NCBI GenBank assembly: GCA_963807235.1
Contig: CAWEBF010000009.1
Span: 434,001 to 498,000, forward strand
Direction: 5' to 3'
DNA from: CAWEBF01 sp963807235
Lineage (GTDB): Bacteria > Acidobacteriota > Vicinamibacteria > Vicinamibacterales > UBA2999
DNA: 64,000 nt
Shown piece by piece: positions 8,462 through 16,466 of the stretch (the first letter of the stretch is position 1; the number at the start of each line of letters is the position of its first letter). A program made the position numbers and the translations under genes. The notes below the pieces were generated by a model, which saw nothing but the letters and a program-made list of their open reading frames with translations, was not told the origin of the DNA and searched no databases.

Positions 8462-8547
8462 GCGTAGAGGCCAATGGCCGCCGACACCAACAACAGCCCC
8501 CACAACTGGGCGCGGGTCGGTGGCGGGACGCGAGCGGCGGACGGCAC
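8443..8547 (-). CDS. Candidate 34-residue single-pass membrane peptide
   Basis: A short frame starting at GTG 8547, 12 bp after the tonB-like stop, encodes a proline-rich lead and one strongly hydrophobic segment, LWGLLLVSAAIGLYAWV, ending ...TIP. It overlaps the likely miaA start by 19 bp. There is no obvious ribosome-binding site and no recognisable family. The hydrophobic helix and its fit between two genes support translation, but it could be chance. Confidence 0.35.
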   Translation of the reverse strand: MPSAARVPPPTRAQLWGLLLVSAAIGLYAWVTIP

Positions 8548-8559
8548 GGCGGGCGGAGC

Positions 8560-9483
8560 TCAGTTGAGCGGTTCGTTGTACGAAAACGTGACGGTGAAGA
8601 ACGCCCTGTCTTCCGGATACTCAGGCGGCAGCGGCTCGGTGGGATTGGAGCCGATGATGGCGTTGTACGAGGCGCGGTTGAAGGCGTCGATCTCCGACGG
8701 CTGCACCACCACGACGTCGGTGATGCGGCCGTCGCGATGGATGTTGAACTGCAGCACCACCCGCCCGCGAAAGGCCCACGCCGCCTGCGGGACGAACCAG
8801 TTGCGGCGCACCTGCGCCACGAAGCGCCGGATCCACGGCCCGAACTCCACGCCCTTGGTGTCGAACTGAATCGACGTACCGGGATCGGTCTGGCCGCCCT
8901 GCGGGTTGTGGAAGGTCTGGTTCTGGACGTAGCGCTGCAGGTTGCGCAGCGCCTCCCCCAGCGCTCCGCTCGCCGCCTTGGGCGTTTCGATAGGCGGCCG
9001 GCTCGCGCCGCGATCCGCGTCCGGCAATCGCGGCGCCTCGGGCTGCGGAGGGGCCGGCGTGGGTTCCGGCGGCGTTTCGGGTCCTCGGGCGCGTTCGGTT
9101 TCGACGGACTCGGTCAATTCGGGCGAGTTGCCGCGTGACAGCGGCATCGGGTTGGCTGGCGTCGGCGCGCGTTCCGTGGTCGTGGCGCGTCGGTCCACGT
9201 CCGAGAGATCCGCTTGCAACGGCGGAGTCGCCTGGATGTCCACCCTGGGCTCGACGAATACGAACCGGGCCTGGCGGTTGCGCTCCAGTTCGGCCAGCTC
9301 CTGACGCCGACGTTCGAGTTCTTCGGGGCTCGGCTGGAACCACGCCAGTCGTCCGCCGAACAAGAGCAGCGCGACGACGAGGCCGTGCGTGATGATCGAC
9401 AGCAGCACGGCCTCGCGCCGCGAGATGGCGTGACCGACCGGCGCGTCGTCCGCATAGCGATCGTCGAGGTCGAATTGGATCAA
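8560..9483 (-). CDS. TonB-family energy transducer
   Basis: 307 residues in the TonB layout: cytoplasmic lead (1-22), one transmembrane helix (about 24-42, LLSIITHGLVVALLLFGG), a Pro/Glu-rich periplasmic spacer (about 95-185) and a C-terminal TonB domain (about 200-307). Such proteins couple proton motive force to outer-membrane transport. The first possible start after an in-frame stop is TTG 9483. A TATAAT box lies 17 nt upstream. ExbB/ExbD genes are not in the window, so its partner is unknown; TolA-like or general TonB-like roles remain open. Confidence 0.8.
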   Translation of the reverse strand: MIQFDLDDRYADDAPVGHAISRREAVLLSIITHGLVVALLLFGGRLAWFQPSPEELERRRQELAELERNRQARFVFVEPRVDIQATPPLQADLSDVDRRATTTERAPTPANPMPLSRGNSPELTESVETERARGPETPPEPTPAPPQPEAPRLPDADRGASRPPIETPKAASGALGEALRNLQRYVQNQTFHNPQGGQTDPGTSIQFDTKGVEFGPWIRRFVAQVRRNWFVPQAAWAFRGRVVLQFNIHRDGRITDVVVVQPSEIDAFNRASYNAIIGSNPTEPLPPEYPEDRAFFTVTFSYNEPLN

Positions 9484-9500
9484 AGACGTGTGCCCGTTCG

Positions 9501-9506
9501 ATTATA
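9501..9506 (-). promoter_or_regulatory. Likely -10 box upstream of the tonB-like gene
   Basis: The minus strand carries a perfect TATAAT in an AT-rich patch between ubiE and the tonB-like gene, ending 17 nt before the TTG start at 9483. No good -35 hexamer is seen at 16-18 bp. It probably drives the run tonB-like to fabF. Confidence 0.5.
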
Positions 9507-9582
9507 ACAACCAATCTCACAATAACTTACGGGCGTCGCACGTTTGTCGAAGGCCTGCGCACACGCGGCGGGTGCCACCACA

Positions 9583-10326
9583 TCAGTGGCGGCGCGCGCT
9601 GTAGAGATAGACGATGCCGAGCGTCAGAGGGTCTGCGCGCACGTCCACGAAGCCGGCACGCTCGAGCATGGCGGCAAACTCAGGCGGCGGCGTGAACGTG
9701 CCCACCGACGCGGGCAAATACGAATACGCCGCGGAGTGTCCCGAGATAACCCGGCCGATGCGTGGCAGCACGGTCGAGAAGTACCACCGATAGGCCGCGC
9801 CAAGGCCGGGCACGCGCGGCACGCCGAACTCGAGGATCGCCAGGCGTCCACCAGGCCGCAACACGCGGGCAAGCTCCGCGCAGCCGGCCTCGGTATCGCT
9901 GACGTTGCGGATGCCGAAGGCCACTGTGGCCGCGTCCGCCACACCGTCGGCAACCGGCAGGCGCAGCGCGTCTCCTCGCACCAGCGTCACGCGCCGCGAC
10001 AGGCCTCGCGCTGCGGCCTTCTTGACGCCCAGCGCCAGCATGGCCGCGGCAAAGTCCACGCCGATTGCGCGCGCGGCCCCGGGAGCGGCGCCGCCGACGG
10101 CTTCCAGCGCCACGTCAGCCGTGCCCGCGCACACATCGACCAGCGTCTCGCGCCCCGTCAGCGCCAGCGAGCGGACGGCCCGCGCGCGCCACCGCCGGTC
10201 GATGCCGGCGCTGAGCAGCCGGTTCAGCAGGTCGTAGCGTGGCGCGATCGCATCGAACATCCCCGCGATGCGATCGGGCGACTTGTCCACCGCGCGAGCC
10301 GTGGCCGCAGCGTCCCGTGCGGTCAT
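9583..10326 (-). CDS. ubiE: Demethylmenaquinone methyltransferase (UbiE/MenG)
   Basis: SAM-dependent C-methylation of demethylmenaquinone, the last step to menaquinone. The 247-residue class I methyltransferase opens after ATG 10326 with a DRIAGMFDAIAPRYDLLN segment and has the SAM loop VDVCAGTADVALEA, VAFGIRNVSD and the family C-terminal GIVYLYSARR. It follows ubiA (4-bp overlap) at the end of the menaquinone gene run, so a menaquinone rather than ubiquinone role is inferred from context. Confidence 0.92.
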   Translation of the reverse strand: MTARDAAATARAVDKSPDRIAGMFDAIAPRYDLLNRLLSAGIDRRWRARAVRSLALTGRETLVDVCAGTADVALEAVGGAAPGAARAIGVDFAAAMLALGVKKAAARGLSRRVTLVRGDALRLPVADGVADAATVAFGIRNVSDTEAGCAELARVLRPGGRLAILEFGVPRVPGLGAAYRWYFSTVLPRIGRVISGHSAAYSYLPASVGTFTPPPEFAAMLERAGFVDVRADPLTLGIVYLYSARRH

Positions 10327-11175
10327 CCCACGTACAGCGCCAGGGCTGTCGCCGCGAAGTACACGACGCCCACGTATCCGTTGAGATCGAAGGCGCGCTT
10401 CACCTGCGACAGGTCGTCGTGGGCCACGAGCGACTGTTCGTACGCCAGCAGCACGGCAACCACCGCCACACCGCCGAAATACACCCCCGGCAGGCCCGCC
10501 GCGAGGCCCACCATCACCATGGCGGCAACGGCGCCCACGTGGAACGCTCGTGACAGCCGGATCGCGGCAGCCACCCCATAGCGCGCCGGGATCGAACGCA
10601 GCCCCTGCGCCCGGTCGAAGTCCACGTCCTGGCACGCATACAGGATGTCGAACCCGCCGACCCACAGACCGATGGCGAGGGCCAGCCACCACGGCTCGGC
10701 ACCGCGGCCGCCGCCTGCCGCAAGCCACCCGCCCACCGGCGCCACGGCCATCGCGAGGCCCAGGAACACCTGGGTGTAGTTCGTCACGCGTTTGGCGAGC
10801 GAGTGACCAGAACACGATGGCGAGGGCCACTGGCGACAGCCAGCCGCAGATTGGGTTCAGCTGCCAGGAGCAGAACACGAAGGCCGCCGCCGCCACGATC
10901 ACGAACGCCGTGGCCTGGCGGCGGGTCAACGCGCCACGCGGCAACTCACGCATGGCCGTTCGCGGGTTCAACGCGTCGAAGCGCGCATCGACGAGTCGAT
11001 TGAACCCCATGGCGGCGCTGCGGGCGCTGACCATGCACGCGGCGATCCACGCCACCTGCGTCCAGCTGAACGGGGCCACGCGCCACGCAAGCAGCGCGCC
11101 CGTGAACGCGAACGGCAGCGCGAACACCGAGTGGCTGAATCGGACGAACGAAAGATACGTCGCGAGCGTGCCCAT
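10323..11175 (-). CDS. ubiA: UbiA-family polyprenyltransferase (one frameshift)
   Basis: Membrane prenyltransferase that attaches a polyprenyl tail to an aromatic acid. In this context it is probably the MqnP-type enzyme of the futalosine pathway (inference). The first Asp-rich site appears as AMGFNRLVDARFDALNPRT and the second as ACQDVDFDRAQGLRS. A +1 base near 10805 splits the frame; removing it restores FWYSLAKRVTNYTQVFLGLA and a continuous 283-residue protein with about eight hydrophobic segments. ATG 11175 abuts the stop of the amidohydrolase gene. Confidence 0.88.
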
Positions 11176-12405
11176 TCAGTGTGCTTTATCGCCGCGCGGG
11201 CGCCAGACCCACGAGACCCGGTCCAGAGGAACCCCCGACACCAGGTATTCTTCCACGTCGCGCACGCCGTCGGGGACGCGAACGGCGATGAGTCCCGCCG
11301 ACGTGCCCACCGCGATGCGGCCGTGGCGATCGCCGCATCCCAGCGCGTCGGCGCCGACGCGGGTCGCGCTTTCGACAATCCGCCGGGCCGGCACCGTTGG
11401 CGCCGCGAGCCTGACGCTCGCCATCTCGTCGAACATGTTCAGCGTCGGCGCGCTGGCCAGGCTGTCGGTGCCGACGGCCACCCGTACGCCGGCCTCGTAG
11501 AACGCGCGCAGCGGCGGATCACCCACGCCCACGAACCTGTTGCTGCGCGGGCAGGTGACGACGGTCGCCGCGCTTCGGGCCAGCGCCGCGATGTCAGCGT
11601 CCGTGCACTGCACGCCGTGGACGACCAGCGTCGGCCGGTCCAGGAACCCGAGAGAGCGCGCGTATTCCACCGGCGACATCCCCGGTGCGACCCATGCCGG
11701 ATCCCAGGCGCCCAACTCGTCGAGCAGCGGCCGCCACGCCCCCGTGCCGTGCCGCAGCAGCTCCACCTCCTCCGGCGACTCGGCGAGATGGACCGTCGTG
11801 AGGCTGCCTGGGTCCGAGTCCAGTTCGCGGCCGATGGCTTGAAAGAGCGCCGGCGACACCGAATACGGGGCGTGCGGCGCCGCGTACACGCGCACGTGCG
11901 TGCTGCCCGACTTCGCGCGCTGCCGCCGCCCGGCCGCCACCAGCTCCTCAGCACCCAGGGGCTTGAACCCCAGAAGCTCGTGGAACACCACGGCCGCATC
12001 AGCGCGTTGTTCGAGCAGCGCCGGCGTCATGAGAGTGTTCGAGACGTCGCCGAAGACGCCCGTGCCCGAGGCCACCGCCTCGTCGAGCGCGTGTTCGGCC
12101 GCGGCAAGCACCCGGTCCCGCGCCGCCTCCTGACCGCCGCGCCGAAGCGCCAGGAGCGCCCGCACCCATTCCACGAACGATGCCGCGGGCGGGATCTGCG
12201 TGCGGAGATAGGAGAGCTCGAGATGGGTGTGCGCGTTGACGAGGGCCGGGAGCAGCGCCACCCGTCCGAGGTCGACGCCGTCGGCGAAACCCTGCTCCAC
12301 AGCGACCACCTGGCCGTTGGCGATCGACACGTGCCCTTGGCGAATCGGAGGCTGTTCGATGGGCAGCACCCACTCCGCCGAAAACGTGACGACGCTGTTC
12401 GTCAC
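11176..12405 (-). CDS. mqnX: Amidohydrolase, probable aminofutalosine deaminase
   Basis: Amidohydrolase-superfamily enzyme of the SsnA/TrzN type. Visible metal and catalytic motifs: NAHTHLELS, the HAPYS region, HLAESPEEVELL, VVHGVQC and GTDSLASAPTLN. Next to mqnA and mqnC it most likely deaminates aminofutalosine to futalosine; this role comes from context. The longest frame starts at TTG 12432 inside a repeat hairpin; GTG 12405 (VTNSVVTFSAEWVLP) or GTG 12411 are better candidates, giving about 409 residues. Confidence 0.75.
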   Translation of the reverse strand: MTNSVVTFSAEWVLPIEQPPIRQGHVSIANGQVVAVEQGFADGVDLGRVALLPALVNAHTHLELSYLRTQIPPAASFVEWVRALLALRRGGQEAARDRVLAAAEHALDEAVASGTGVFGDVSNTLMTPALLEQRADAAVVFHELLGFKPLGAEELVAAGRRQRAKSGSTHVRVYAAPHAPYSVSPALFQAIGRELDSDPGSLTTVHLAESPEEVELLRHGTGAWRPLLDELGAWDPAWVAPGMSPVEYARSLGFLDRPTLVVHGVQCTDADIAALARSAATVVTCPRSNRFVGVGDPPLRAFYEAGVRVAVGTDSLASAPTLNMFDEMASVRLAAPTVPARRIVESATRVGADALGCGDRHGRIAVGTSAGLIAVRVPDGVRDVEEYLVSGVPLDRVSWVWRPRGDKAH

Positions 12406-12410
12406 GCCCA

Positions 12411-12490
12411 CGCCCGCGCGGAGCGCGGGCAATCAAACACTGCCTTAGCGAGGCGTAGCCTAGACATCTCTCTCAGGCGGAGCCTCGCTA
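12411..12490 (-). repeat. Partial copy of the dispersed element after mqnC
   Basis: Minus-strand order: TTAGCGAGGC-TCC-GCCT, 13-nt loop, AGGC-TAC-GCCTCGCTAA, then GGCAGTGTTTGATT and a perfect hairpin GCCCGCGC-TCC-GCGCGGGC (12430-12412). The mqnC stop TAG lies in the first arm, and the start of the next gene lies in or just after the hairpin. It lacks the AAAACTTGACT palindrome of the full copies. Confidence 0.85.
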
Positions 12491-13693
12491 ATGCGCGTGC
12501 CGCTGTTGTTTGCCGGCGCGGCTGCGCGCCGGATACTTCTTCAGCTCCTCGGGCACGGAGGTGTCACCATCCACCCGCGCGGTGGCCAGCGAGAGCATGC
12601 GCGGCACGTCCTGGTGGCGGAACACCGGCTCGCCCAGCAGCTCGTAGTGCATGTTGCGCCGCATCGGCACGTAGCCGGCGTCCTCGACGTTCGCCACAAT
12701 CTCGACCTCGTCCATGCAGTAGGCGGCACCCGCAGCCCGGACGACGTTTTCCTCGATCATCACGCTGCCCATGTCGTTGGCGCCGAATGCGAGGCTCAGC
12801 TGCCCCACTTTCCCGCCCTGGGTGACCCACGAGGCCTGCAGGTTGTCGAAGTTGTCGAGGACGATGCGCGCGAGCGCCAGCGTCCGCAGGTAGTCCACGC
12901 CGGTCAGCTCGTAGCCGCCGTGCTCGGTATGCTCGGGCTGGTAGCTCCACGTGATGAAGGCCGTGAAGCCGCCGGTCTCGTCCTGCAGGTCGCGCAGCCG
13001 CATCATGTGCTCGATCCGCTCGGCCTCGGTCTCCACGGTGCCGTACATCATCGTGGCCGTGGTGCGCAGGCCCGCCAGGTGCGCCTCGCGCATGATCGAC
13101 AGCCATTCGTCCGACGACGCCTTCGAGTAGCAGTTCAGGATCTTGCGGACGCGGTCCACCAGCATCTCGGCGCCGCCGCCGGGAATGCTGTCGAGGCCCG
13201 CCGCGACCAGCCGGTCGATCACGGCCGCTGTCGGCAGCGATCCCAGGCGCGAGATGTGCAGCACTTCGGGCGGCGACAGCGCGTGCAGCTTGAAGTCCGG
13301 GTACTTCGCCTTGATCGCGCGGAACAGGTCCTCGTACCACGCCAGCGGGAGGTCGGGGTTGTGGCCGCCCTGCAGCAGCAGCTGGTTGCCGCCGACGGCG
13401 ATCGTCTCGTCGATCTTGTGGAAGATCTCCTCGAAGCCCAGCACGTAGCCGTCCTTCGACCCGACCTCGCGGTAGAACGCGCAGAAGTTGCAGCGCGCCA
13501 CGCAGATGTTCGTGTAGTTGACGTTGCGGTCGATGATGTAGGTCACCACCCTCGAGGGGTGCTTGCGGCGCCGGATCCCGTCCGCCAGCCGGCCGAGTGT
13601 CTGCGTGGGGGCCTGCTGGTACAGCAGCAACGCTTCGTCCGCGTCCACACGGCCCCCGCCCGCCACCTTGGCCACCACGTTCGCCAGCGTCAT
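12488..13693 (-). CDS. mqnC: Cyclic dehypoxanthinyl futalosine synthase (radical SAM)
   Basis: Radical-SAM enzyme that cyclises dehypoxanthine futalosine in menaquinone synthesis. The 401-residue product has the 4Fe-4S motif CVARCNFC (Cys64, Cys68, Cys71), a QGGHNPDLPLAWYE segment, PGGGAEML and the C-terminal FGANDMGSVMIEENVV. ATG 13693 is used; an 11-residue upstream extension would be encoded entirely by a repeat. The gene is bounded on both sides by copies of the dispersed element (12411-12490 and 13694-13827), which leaves no clear ribosome-binding site before the ATG. Confidence 0.92.
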   Translation of the reverse strand: MTLANVVAKVAGGGRVDADEALLLYQQAPTQTLGRLADGIRRRKHPSRVVTYIIDRNVNYTNICVARCNFCAFYREVGSKDGYVLGFEEIFHKIDETIAVGGNQLLLQGGHNPDLPLAWYEDLFRAIKAKYPDFKLHALSPPEVLHISRLGSLPTAAVIDRLVAAGLDSIPGGGAEMLVDRVRKILNCYSKASSDEWLSIMREAHLAGLRTTATMMYGTVETEAERIEHMMRLRDLQDETGGFTAFITWSYQPEHTEHGGYELTGVDYLRTLALARIVLDNFDNLQASWVTQGGKVGQLSLAFGANDMGSVMIEENVVRAAGAAYCMDEVEIVANVEDAGYVPMRRNMHYELLGEPVFRHQDVPRMLSLATARVDGDTSVPEELKKYPARSRAGKQQRHAH

Positions 13694-13827
13694 GCTAGCG
13701 AGGCTCCGCCTCGGACCGACGAGCATGCAGGCTCCGCCTCGCTAGCGCAGTGTCTGATTGCCCCGCCTCCGGCGGGGCGTAGAAAACTTGACTCATTTGG
13801 TCAGGATTTGGAGCAGTCAAGTTTTCT
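13694..13827 (+). repeat. Full copy of the dispersed palindrome-core-hairpin element
   Basis: Plus-strand order: palindrome with arms CTAGCGAGGC (13695-13704) and GCCTCGCTAG (13736-13745), core GCAGTGTCTGATT, hairpin GCCCCGCC-TCC-GGCGGGGC (13760-13778), then a second palindrome with 13-bp arms AGAAAACTTGACT (13781-13793) and AGTCAAGTTTTCT (13815-13827) around a 21-nt loop. The copy at 44015-44147 matches almost base for base in reverse orientation. It fills the space between mqnC and mqnA and touches the mqnC ATG. No coding capacity is seen. Confidence 0.92.
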
Positions 13828-13834
13828 AGTCGCA

Positions 13835-14627
13835 TCAGAAGAATTCGACCGCGCGCGGGCGCAGCCCCATATCCAGGCCGGCGGCGTAATCGAGAAACAG
13901 CTGGAGCCCACGCCGCTCGGGCTCGCCCAGCCCGTAGCGGACATTATCCCTGAGATACCGGGCGGCTCGCGCCTGCCGGCTGGCATCGCCCGGGGCGTAC
14001 TCGGCCGCGATCTCCTGGACGTGCGCCACACCCTCCGCCTGGGCCCGCGCCAGCGCCTCGACATCGTCGCGCGTTACGGCACCCGGGCGACCGGTCCATG
14101 CCGCGTACACGAACGGCAGCCCCGTCATCTCCCGCCAGGCCTCGCCCATGTCGATCTTGGACAGACCCAGCGCCTCGTGGTCGGCCTCGAGCGCCGGATC
14201 CCCGATGAGCACGGCCGCGTCGCAGGTCTGCGTCATGGAGCGCAGGTCAGGGCCGTGATCGACGAAGGCCGGCGCGATCCCGAAGTGGCGGCCGCAGAGA
14301 ATGCGGATGAGGGCCACCGACGTCCGCGAGCTGGTGTCGAGCGCGATGCGCCGGATCTTCTGTGAGCGGCACCCTGGCGTACAGCGCCACCGACGCCACC
14401 GGCCCGTCGGAGCCGATGCCCACGCCGGGAACGAACCGGTAGTCGGGGGCGGACAGGAACTCCACGCTCGGCGTCAGGCCCAGGTCGACGTCGCCCGCCC
14501 GCAGGAGATCCGCGCACACGGCGGGCACGTCGTAGCGCACCAGCCACCGGCCGGGATCGCGATCGAGTGCCCAGGTCAGCGGCCGTGCGTTCAGGTAGCC
14601 GACCGCGCCCACGCGGATCGGCGTCAT
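13835..14627 (-). CDS. mqnA: Chorismate dehydratase MqnA (one frameshift)
   Basis: First step of the futalosine pathway: chorismate to 3-enolpyruvyl-benzoate. It has a periplasmic-binding-protein-like fold. ATG 14627 opens MTPIRVGAVGYLNARPL, with the family GYLNARPL signature, then DLGLTPSVEFL. A +1 base near 14360 breaks the frame; rejoining gives IALDTSSRTSVALIRIL, CDAAVLIGDPAL and a GEAWREMTGLPFVYAAW segment, about 263 residues in all. The start overlaps the stop of the mqnE-like gene. Confidence 0.88.
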
Positions 14628-15524
14628 GCGCCCGGAACGGTGAACCGGCCCGTACGCTCGACCGGCTCGAAGCCCGCGGCTTCGATGTTGCGGCGGATCT
14701 CCTCGAGCGGCGCGCGGCGCCGGCCGAGCGGCGCCTCATCGGACGCCGAGACGCCGTCCAGGTCGTTGGCGCCAAACGTCAGGGCCACCTGCGCGAGCTT
14801 GGGACCATAGCGCGCCCAGTCCACCTGCAGATGCGCCACGCCCGGCAGCGCCAGACGCGCCAGGGCCACGGCCTTGACATCGTCGTAGCCCGTCGTCGGC
14901 CGGAACGTGCTCAGCATGGTGGGCAGCGGGTTGACGCTCGCGATGGCCGCAGATCCAGGGAGGTCCGCCAGCCGACACCACAAGTCGGCGCGCTCGCGCG
15001 CGGGTCCCGGCCGGGCCACGTGCACACGCAGCCGGTCGAAGCCTGCCGCCGAGAGCGCTCCCAAGCACGGACTCCACCGGCGTCTCGCCATCGAGTGCCA
15101 CTTCGGCCAGCGCGTCGAGGCCGGCGTGCCGCAGTTGTCTCAGCACGGCGTCCAGACCGCCAGCCGCTTCGGCATAGCGGGCGACGTCGGCCCAAGTCAG
15201 CGCGGCCAGCGTCCTGGCTCCGGCGAGCGCACGGGCGGGCCCCAGCGCCTGGAGCGCTTCCTTCAGCGACGCCGGCGCGCCCGTCAGGCGCAGCTCCCCT
15301 CCCCCGGCGGCGGCGGCCGGCGGGGAGGCCACGGCGTCGACGGCGCAGGTGGCGACCCGCAGATACGTGACCGTGGACCCGTGCCGCACGCGGCGCTGGG
15401 CATCGGCCAGCATTCCGGCTGCCAGGATGTCGGGCGAGTCGGCCAGCTCCAGCAGCTCGGCGCGAGTCAGGGTGGCGCCCGCCTCGATTTGTTCCAGCGC
15501 CTTGTCGACGACCAGCGTGCTCAT
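14624..15524 (-). CDS. MqnE/MqnC-like protein lacking the radical-SAM cysteines (one frameshift)
   Basis: The C-terminal half resembles aminofutalosine synthase MqnE (LPTMLSTFRPTTGYDDVKAV, LAQVALTFGANDLDG, then EEIRRNIEAAGFEPVERTGRF). The N-terminal half begins like the family (ALEQIEAGATLTRAELLEL, HGSTVTYLRV), but where MqnE carries CX3CX2C this protein has a short Ala/Gly/Pro-rich stretch and a single Cys, and it is only about 299 residues instead of about 370-390. A +1 base near 15062 must be removed to join the parts. Radical-SAM chemistry looks impossible; it may be a scaffold, a remnant, or have a new role. It overlaps its neighbours by ATGA and within 4 bp, so it is translated within the operon. 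Confidence 0.75.
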
Positions 15525-16466
15525 GACAGTCCCGCGGCGCTCTGCATGGCCTCCGCGATGCGCGTGGCCAGCGCCAGCGCCTCTCGCCCGGCTTCGCCTG
15601 TAACCGTGGGAGCCCGCCCTTCCAGGACGGCGTGTACGAAGTCGGCCAGCTCGAGCTGCAGCGGCTCTTCCGCGGTCACGGGAATCCGGCCACCCTGGAT
15701 CACCGGCCGCCCGTTGCCCTTTACCAGCCGGTACATCTCGGCCTCCCGCGCGCCGAAATCGATCGACACGTAGGCGTCCTGCTGGAAGAACCGCGCCTTG
15801 CGCACCTTCTCGCGGCTGATGCGGCTGGCGGTCAGATTGGCGATGCACCCCGAGCCGAACCGGATGCGCGCGTTCGCGATGTCGGCCTTCGGGCGTGAGC
15901 ACGTTCACGCCGACGACCTCGAGGTCCACGACGTCGGAGCCGACGCTGGTCAGCAGCAGATCGAGGTCGTGGATCATCAGGTCGAAGATCACGTCGATGT
16001 CCAGGCTGCGGTCGGGAAAGGTGCCGAGCCGGTGCACCTCGACGAACCGGGGGCGCGACACGAAGGGCAGCGCCGCGACCGCGGCCGGGTTGAAACGCTC
16101 GGTGTGGCCCACACCCAGCGCGACTCCGCGCCTGGCAGCCGCCTCGATGATCGCGTCGGCCTCGGCCAGGCTGGCCGCCATCGGCTTTTCGACCAGCACC
16201 GCCATCCCCGCCTCGATACAGCCGAGGGCGACCTCGTGATGCGCCACGGTCGGCACCGCGATCGACACGGCATCCACGCGGCCTACCAGTTCTCGCCAGT
16301 GTGCGCAGCTGGCCGCCCCATGCCGCGCGGCGACTTCCTGCGCCCGCGCCGCATCGATGTCGGCGACGGCGACGAGTTCCGCCTCCGGCATCGTGGCCAG
16401 GATGCGGGCATGATGCTGGCCCAGGTGACCGACGCCTACGACACCGATGCGGAGCCGATCGGTCAC
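15521..16466 (-). CDS. Gfo/Idh/MocA oxidoreductase in the lipid A cluster (one frameshift)
   Basis: NAD(P)-dependent sugar oxidoreductase: Rossmann motif GVVGVGHLGQHHARIL, catalytic-lysine motif VEKPMAASLAEAD, GVGHTERFNP and DLMIHDLDLLL. A +1 base near 15891 separates the C-terminal part; rejoined length is about 314 residues. The GTG start at 16466 overlaps the lpxI stop as GTGA. Placed between lpxI and menaquinone genes, it may be a GnnA-like UDP-GlcNAc 3-dehydrogenase making diamino sugar for lipid A (inference); the partner aminotransferase GnnB is not in the window. Confidence 0.8.

Noticed and set aside
13694..13827. Reading the dispersed element as an insertion sequence end or an integron attC site
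   Set aside because: No transposase, no flanking target duplication that I can see, and no attC consensus (GTTRRRY); two palindromes plus a hairpin fit neither.
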